DNA of 46,501 bases from positions 1-46,501 of the forward strand of contig JAIOAT010000025.1 of the NCBI GenBank assembly GCA_019873685.1, written 5' to 3'. Position 1 is the stretch's first letter. Every line of letters starts with the position of its first letter. The position numbers and the translations under genes are program-made. Positions 41,874 through 46,501 of this stretch are shown here, piece by piece. Origin of the DNA: Chloroflexota bacterium (lineage in GTDB: Bacteria; Chloroflexota; Anaerolineae; Aggregatilineales; Ch27). The notes under the pieces are model-generated. The model ran no database searches. It had not been told where the DNA came from and saw only the letters and a program-made list of their open reading frames with translations.

Positions 41874-44450
41874 TCAGGCGGATGGTTCCGGCTCGCCCGC
41901 GCTTTCCGGCTGCACTTCCCGGAAGGTCAGCTCGCCGGCCTGCTCATCGTAGTCGATAAGCACCGTGCCGCCCAGGGTGTACTGCCCGCTCAGGATGAAG
42001 TCGGACAGGCGGTCTTCCACCAGGTTGGTGATCACGCGCCGCAGGGGCCGCGCGCCATACTCCGGGTCAAAGCCCTCGCGGGCCAGGAACGCCTTGGCAG
42101 CTTCGGTCACTTCCAGGTTAAGCGAGTGTTCCTTCACGCGCTGGCGCACCTCATCCAGCCGCAGATCAACGATCTTGGTGATATCTTCCTTGCTCAGGGC
42201 GCGGAAGACAATCACCGCATCAAGGCGGTTGAGGAATTCAGGACGGAAGGCGCGGCGGAGCTGCTCCATCAGCGTCTTGCGCATGGCTTCGTAGCCCTGC
42301 TCCGCTTCCTTCTGCTCATCCGCCGTCGGCAGGCCAAAGCCCAGCGATGGACCCTTCTTGATCGTATCCGCGCCGATGTTGCTGGTCATGATGATCAGGG
42401 CATTGCGGAAGTCGACCGTACGCCCACGCGCATCACTCAGATGGCCTTCCTCCATGATCTGGAGGAGCATGTTGAAGGCTTCCGGATGCGCCTTTTCGAT
42501 CTCGTCAAAGACGACGATGCTATAGGGACGGCGGCGGATGGCTTCCGTAAGCTGGCCGGCTTCTTCGTAGCCGACATAGCCAGGCGGCGCCCCGACCAGG
42601 CGGGCGACATTGTGGCGCTCCATGAATTCGCTCATGTCGAGCTGGATCAGCGCGTCCTCGCTGCCAAAGAGGAACTGAGCCAGGGCCTTGGTCAACTCAG
42701 TCTTACCAACGCCTGTCGGCCCCAGGAAGATGAATGACCCGATCGGGCGGCGCGGATCCTTCAGCCCGGCGCGGGCGCGGCGTACCGCCTTGCTGATAGC
42801 CTGGATCGCTTCCTCCTGGCCGATGATCCGCTGCCGGAGGGCGTCTTCCATATGCAGCAGGCGCTCGCTTTCCTCGCCCGCAATCTGGGTAACCGGGATG
42901 CCGGTCAGCATAGAGACCACCTCAGCGATGTCCTCCGCCGTCAGGCGGGAGCGCCCGGTCTCCGGGTTCCAGTGGCTGCGGTAACCTTCGTATTCCTTCT
43001 CCAGGTCCGCCAGTTCCTTGCGCATGGCGGCCAGCTGTTCTTCCGTGTAATCGTCCGGGTAGTTGAGGTCTTCCCGCAGGTCATTGATGCGGGCTTCCAG
43101 CTTGCGCACGCGCATCGATTCCGGACTCTTGTACATCCGCACACGGGCCGAGCCTTCGTCCACCAGGTCAATCGCCTTGTCCGGCAGGAAGCGATCGGTG
43201 ACATAGCGGGCGCTCAGATGCGCAGCGGCGCTGATCGCTTCGTCGGTGATCTCGACGGTGTGATGCTCCTCAAAGTTGGGCCGCAGGCCCTGCAGGATGC
43301 TGATCGTCTCCTCGATCGTCGGCTCGTCCACGTTAACCGGCTGGAAGCGCCGCTCCAGCGCCGCATCGCTCTCGATATGCTTGCGGTACTCGTCGAACGT
43401 CGTGGCGCCAATGCATTGCAGTTCGCCGCGCGCCAGCGCCGGCTTGAGGATGTTGGCCGCGTCAACGCTGCTGCCCGCCGAGCCAGCGCCGACCAGCATG
43501 TGCACCTCGTCGATGAAAAGGATGCTATCGGAGGACTTCAGCTCCTCGATCACGCGCTTGAGCCGTTCTTCAAACTGGCCGCGGTACATCGTGCCCGCCA
43601 CCAGGCTGCCGACATCAAGCTGCAGAACGCGCTTGCCTTCCAGCGAGCGCGGAGTCTCGTGGTTCACGATCCGCTGGGCCAGCCCCTCGACGATGGCCGT
43701 CTTGCCGACGCCCGGTTCGCCGATCAGGGCCGGGTTGTTCTTGTTGCGGCGGCTGAGGATCTGGATGACCCGTTCGATCTCCATATCGCGCCCGATCACC
43801 GGGTCCAGCTCCCCGGCCTCAGCCTTGGCCGTCAGGTCGGTAGCGAGCTGGTCTACCAGCGGAGTCTTGCTCTCGCCGCTGCGTCGCTTGGCCGGACGGG
43901 TTTCGGGGCCGTTGAGTGAGCCTGATGGCGTGCTGGCGGAACTGCTGCTGGAGCTGCTAGCGCTTTCAGAGGAGCTACGACGGGGCAGCGATGGGGACGA
44001 GCTATCCTGCAACACCCGCCGGGTGTGACGCTTGATCTCCTCCGGGCTGACGCCCAGCCGCTTGAGCACATCGATCGCTACACCTTCCTCCTGGCGGACA
44101 AGGCCCAGCAGGAGGTGCTCCGTGCCGATGTAATGATGTTCCAGGCGGCGCGCCTCATCCACGGCCAGTTCCAGCACGCGCTTGGTCCCCGGCGAAAGAT
44201 CCAGCCGTTCATCCGGGCTGGTGCGCTTGCCCGCCTGGGTCATCCGCATCACCAGGTCTTCGACCCGGCGCGGGTCCAGACCCAGATCGCGCAGGACGCG
44301 ACCAGCCACTCCCCCCTCTTCGCGGATCAGGCCCAGCAGCAGATGCTCCGTGCCGATGTAGCTGTGCTGCATCCGCTCGGCTTCATCCTGGGCCAAACTC
44401 AGCACACGGCGGGCGCGCTGAGTGAAACGTTCCATACTGTTCTTGGACAT
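41874..44450 (-). CDS. clpC: ClpC-type AAA+ unfoldase (Clp protease ATP-binding subunit)
   Basis: An 858-residue HSP100 unfoldase that feeds substrates to ClpP. The N-terminal Clp_N domain (3-147) has two repeats, each with the [11 protein letters not shown] motif. A Ser-rich linker (149-180) precedes the first AAA+ module with Walker A GEPGVGKT (244-251) and Walker [10 protein letters not shown] coiled M-domain lies at about 445-495. The second AAA+ module has GPTGVGKT (577-584). The tripeptide LGF in GPSLGFGLP fits the ClpP-docking loop. The ATG at 44450 has GGAGG seven bases upstream. No CtsR or CIRCE operator is seen. clpP is not in the window. Confidence 0.94.
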   Translation of the reverse strand: MSKNSMERFTQRARRVLSLAQDEAERMQHSYIGTEHLLLGLIREEGGVAGRVLRDLGLDPRRVEDLVMRMTQAGKRTSPDERLDLSPGTKRVLELAVDEARRLEHHYIGTEHLLLGLVRQEEGVAIDVLKRLGVSPEEIKRHTRRVLQDSSSPSLPRRSSSESASSSSSSSASTPSGSLNGPETRPAKRRSGESKTPLVDQLATDLTAKAEAGELDPVIGRDMEIERVIQILSRRNKNNPALIGEPGVGKTAIVEGLAQRIVNHETPRSLEGKRVLQLDVGSLVAGTMYRGQFEERLKRVIEELKSSDSILFIDEVHMLVGAGSAGSSVDAANILKPALARGELQCIGATTFDEYRKHIESDAALERRFQPVNVDEPTIEETISILQGLRPNFEEHHTVEITDEAISAAAHLSARYVTDRFLPDKAIDLVDEGSARVRMYKSPESMRVRKLEARINDLREDLNYPDDYTEEQLAAMRKELADLEKEYEGYRSHWNPETGRSRLTAEDIAEVVSMLTGIPVTQIAGEESERLLHMEDALRQRIIGQEEAIQAISKAVRRARAGLKDPRRPIGSFIFLGPTGVGKTELTKALAQFLFGSEDALIQLDMSEFMERHNVARLVGAPPGYVGYEEAGQLTEAIRRRPYSIVVFDEIEKAHPEAFNMLLQIMEEGHLSDARGRTVDFRNALIIMTSNIGADTIKKGPSLGFGLPTADEQKEAEQGYEAMRKTLMEQLRRAFRPEFLNRLDAVIVFRALSKEDITKIVDLRLDEVRQRVKEHSLNLEVTEAAKAFLAREGFDPEYGARPLRRVITNLVEDRLSDFILSGQYTLGGTVLIDYDEQAGELTFREVQPESAGEPEPSA

Positions 44451-44709
44451 GGTCTGTCCTCCATCCCCTCATCCTGCTTACTGCTGGCAGCGCCTGGTCA
44501 CCTGTACCTCAACACCTGAAACCCGAAACGTGCGATAACGACTGATCTGATCCACCCCATCACTGCCGGGATTGGATCACATACTTTACCCCATCACAGC
44601 GATCAACACCATAGATATTGTGAAAGAAACGCGGCAGAAATCGAAAAGGCGGTTCAGGAGCGACGCGCCACGCAGCAACCGGCTTCATCGCCACAGGCAA
44701 GGGCAGCCC

Positions 44710-44738
44710 ATGTTTGCGATAGTGCCACACTGTGTCAA
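44710..44738 (-). promoter_or_regulatory. Candidate clpC promoter
   Basis: On the minus strand a perfect TTGACA (44738-44733) is 17 bases from AAACAT (44715-44710), a weak -10. A perfect TATAAT further upstream at 44781-44776, without a good -35, is an alternative start. Confidence 0.4.
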
Positions 44739-44792
44739 CTGACCTCGCTCCGGAACCTCATCACTGTCCACCACCATTATACACAAAGAACG

Positions 44793-44820
44793 GAAAAAAC
44801 CCCGCTTTTACGAGCAGGGT
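44793..44820 (-). terminator. Terminator of the S1-domain protein gene
   Basis: On the minus strand ACCCTGCT and AGCGGGGT form an eight-base-pair stem with one wobble pair and a six-base loop, followed by TTTTTT. It lies about 53 bases after the stop at 44873. Confidence 0.8.
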
Positions 44821-44872
44821 TATCCATTTTTATCGAACTCTAAGCCTGCGCACATTACGCGCTCAGGGAGCG

Positions 44873-46324
44873 TCAGGACTCCGTGTCCTCTTCCGGCCCG
44901 GCAGTTTCGTCCGCCGGAGCATCCGCCACCGGAGGAGTCTGATCGTTGTTGTACGTGGCCAGGTCGATTTCCAGGTAATCTACCGCGTTGACCTGCTTGA
45001 GGCTAAGGCCCATACGGCGCTGCGCCCGGTCGATCTTGACGATACGCAGCGTCAGTACCTCATTCTCGCTGACGACCTCGCGCGGGTGCCCCACGCGATG
45101 ATCGGCCAGTTCGGAGATGTGGATCAGGCCCTCGATCTCCGGCGCGCCTTCCAGGCAGGCAAAAGCACCGAACTTGGTCAGCTTGGTGATCGTGCCCCTG
45201 ACCAGCTGGCCGACCCGGAAGTTCTTGACCACCTCATCCCAGGGATCGGTTTCCAGCGCCTTCATGCTCAGGCCAATGCGCCGGCGCTCCCGGTCCAGGC
45301 TGATCACCTTCACCCGGACTTCATCGCCCACCTTGACGATCTCATCCGGGCGGGTGACGTGCTTCCAGGACATTTCTGTCAGGTGCACCAGGCCGTCCGC
45401 GCCGCCGAGATCGACAAAGGCGCCGAAGTCAGTCAGGCTGACCACGCGACCGGTGCGCACGGAGCCGACCTCCAGCTTATCCAGCAGGTCGGCCTTGCGC
45501 TGATCACGCCATTCCTTGATCGCCGAGCGTTCGGAAAGGATCAGGCGGTTGCGGGCGCGGTCAACCTCGACAACCTTGACCACGATATCATTGCCAATCA
45601 TGCTGCCCCAGCGCTCCATCGGGCTTTCGCCCGCGGCGGCCTGGCGGCGCTCTTCGCTGACCTGGCTGGCCGGGACAAAGCCGCGCACACGGCCAAAGCG
45701 GACGATCAGGCCACCTTTGTTATAGCCGGAGACCTTGCCGTGGTACAGGCGCTGCGTTTCCGCGTATTCCTGAGCCTCACGCCAGTCATGTTCCTCCAGC
45801 GCCCGGGTCAGGGAAAGCACAGCCTGACGGCTACGGTTGGACGGGTTGAGCACATAGACGAGCACGTTCTTGCCGACTTCCAGCTCGTCCAGCGCCTTAC
45901 GGTCCATACGGGATAGCTCACGCCCGGAGACAATGCCGATCACGCCATCCGCAAGTTCGACGACGATCTCGGTCGGCGAGCGCTGGATCACCCGTCCTTC
46001 CACAATATCGCCACGCTTGAGCTTGCCTTCCTCTTCGCCGGAGGGGGCTTCCCCTGGCTCTGCCTCAGCCGCCACACCCTCATCAGTCCCGGCGCTTTCC
46101 GGGGCGGGGGCGCTAGTTTCAGTAGCGACCGTGGCTTCGGCAGCTTCCGCGCTGCTGGACTCAGGCTCAGCAGGCTGCGGCAGTGGCGTTTCTTCAACTG
46201 GCGTGGTGGCTGGCTCCTCCTCAGGCTGCGCGGAGACTTCGCTGGTGACATCAGCCTCCGGCTGAACCGGTTCAGGATCGTGGACTGATGGCACGTCATT
46301 CGACGGGGCGAGATTCTCAGGCAT
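44873..46324 (-). CDS. S1-domain RNA-binding protein (30S ribosomal protein S1 homolog)
   Basis: A 483-residue protein with four S1 domains, at about 104-175, 193-265, 286-355 and 371-444. Typical motifs include [20 protein letters not shown] and GLVHLTEMS in the third and [20 protein letters not shown] in the fourth. The first 100 residues are an acidic Glu/Ala/Pro-rich tail of low complexity, and the C-terminus is also acidic. S1 homologs bind mRNA and help initiate translation. The ATG at 46324 has TGGAG six bases upstream and lies about 30 bases after a strong promoter; the in-frame start at 46381 lies upstream of that promoter's start site and is excluded. Confidence 0.92.
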   Translation of the reverse strand: MPENLAPSNDVPSVHDPEPVQPEADVTSEVSAQPEEEPATTPVEETPLPQPAEPESSSAEAAEATVATETSAPAPESAGTDEGVAAEAEPGEAPSGEEEGKLKRGDIVEGRVIQRSPTEIVVELADGVIGIVSGRELSRMDRKALDELEVGKNVLVYVLNPSNRSRQAVLSLTRALEEHDWREAQEYAETQRLYHGKVSGYNKGGLIVRFGRVRGFVPASQVSEERRQAAAGESPMERWGSMIGNDIVVKVVEVDRARNRLILSERSAIKEWRDQRKADLLDKLEVGSVRTGRVVSLTDFGAFVDLGGADGLVHLTEMSWKHVTRPDEIVKVGDEVRVKVISLDRERRRIGLSMKALETDPWDEVVKNFRVGQLVRGTITKLTKFGAFACLEGAPEIEGLIHISELADHRVGHPREVVSENEVLTLRIVKIDRAQRRMGLSLKQVNAVDYLEIDLATYNNDQTPPVADAPADETAGPEEDTES

Positions 46325-46361
46325 ACACGACACTCCAGGGGCGGAATCGGGCAACGTCAAG

Positions 46362-46391
46362 ATTATACCATCGTAATGCAACTGCGATCAA
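46362..46391 (-). promoter_or_regulatory. Promoter of the S1-domain protein gene
   Basis: On the minus strand TTGATC (46391-46386) is 18 bases from a perfect TATAAT (46367-46362). Transcription would begin near 46355, about 30 bases before the ATG at 46324. The remaining bases to 46501 hold nothing I can identify. Confidence 0.65.
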
Positions 46392-46501
46392 ACGGGCAAA
46401 CATGTCGTTGGGCGGGGGCAAACCGGAAGAAGAGGCCAGGCGGCTGGCGTAGTCGCTACTCCTTATGCCCTGTTCCCTCACGTCATCCTTGCGGAAACAG
46501 G

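Larger units (their letters stand above)
44451..44872. other. Gap between S1-protein gene and clpC: long clpC leader, promoters and terminator
   Basis: This 422-base stretch has no gene that I can support. It contains the terminator of the S1-protein gene, two candidate clpC promoters, and a leader of roughly 250-300 bases before the clpC start. The leader includes a repeated GTGATGGGGT-like element (near 44558-44566 and 44592-44600 on the minus strand). No heat-shock operator such as CIRCE or a CtsR heptad pair is visible. Confidence 0.5.

Noticed and set aside
1..46501. tRNA, rRNA, CRISPR arrays and insertion sequences
   Set aside because: I looked through all gaps and found no cloverleaf-like segment, regular spacer repeats, transposase or terminal inverted repeats. 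By-eye inspection could still miss a diverged tRNA.

Overview
This GC-rich window is densely coded and carries no ribosomal or transfer RNA genes, insertion sequences or CRISPR array that I can see. Its gene content points to an uncultured member of the Chloroflexota, probably Anaerolineae-like. The supporting traits are: two DUF6062 proteins, a DUF3048 lipoprotein, secreted SH3-domain proteins with Pro/Thr-rich linkers, a LytR-CpsA-Psr protein, ClpC, an S1 protein with a long acidic tail, and large TIR/STAND/HEAT proteins. This assignment is inference from gene families, not from a marker gene.

Layout. 1-7.9 kb: an orphan CheR-TPR methyltransferase, a double thioredoxin, a membrane Ser/Thr kinase, and a minus-strand run (DUF6062, coiled-coil protein, DUF3048 lipoprotein, ASCH protein). 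The run is preceded by an attenuator-like leader RNA. 8-12.4 kb: an HtrA protease, converging on a four-gene minus-strand operon (unknown protein, methyltransferase, polytopic membrane protein, MgtC). 12.4-24.3 kb: four consecutive minus-strand genes, each with a TIR-type domain joined to a different partner (FGE/lectin-like fold; NACHT-type ATPase plus HEAT repeats; two membrane-anchored ATPases). 24.3-26.9 kb: an AT-rich regulatory gap, a secreted SH3 protein and a small foreign-looking membrane protein. 26.9-34.8 kb: a minus-strand series of LarA-like protein, methyltransferase-like protein, PEP carboxylase, RecD2 and the second DUF6062. 34.9-41.6 kb: envelope genes (SH3 protein, toast-rack protein, LCP protein, small membrane protein, pseudophosphatase-propeller). 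41.8-46.4 kb: ClpC and an S1-domain protein, each with recognisable promoter and terminator signals.

The most notable system is the TIR cluster at 12.5-24.3 kb. All four proteins have an N-terminal or membrane-proximal TIR-like module. Three carry P-loop ATPase modules of NLR/STAND type, one carries a long HEAT array, and one carries a lectin-like FGE fold without the catalytic cysteines. Several AT-rich promoter segments interrupt an otherwise GC-rich region. This resembles the NTP-dependent conflict (immune-like) systems described from multicellular bacteria, but this exact four-protein combination is not one I recognise. The second notable item is the leader RNA upstream of the first DUF6062 gene, where a promoter, two hairpins, a possible antiterminator and an intrinsic terminator can all be read from the sequence.
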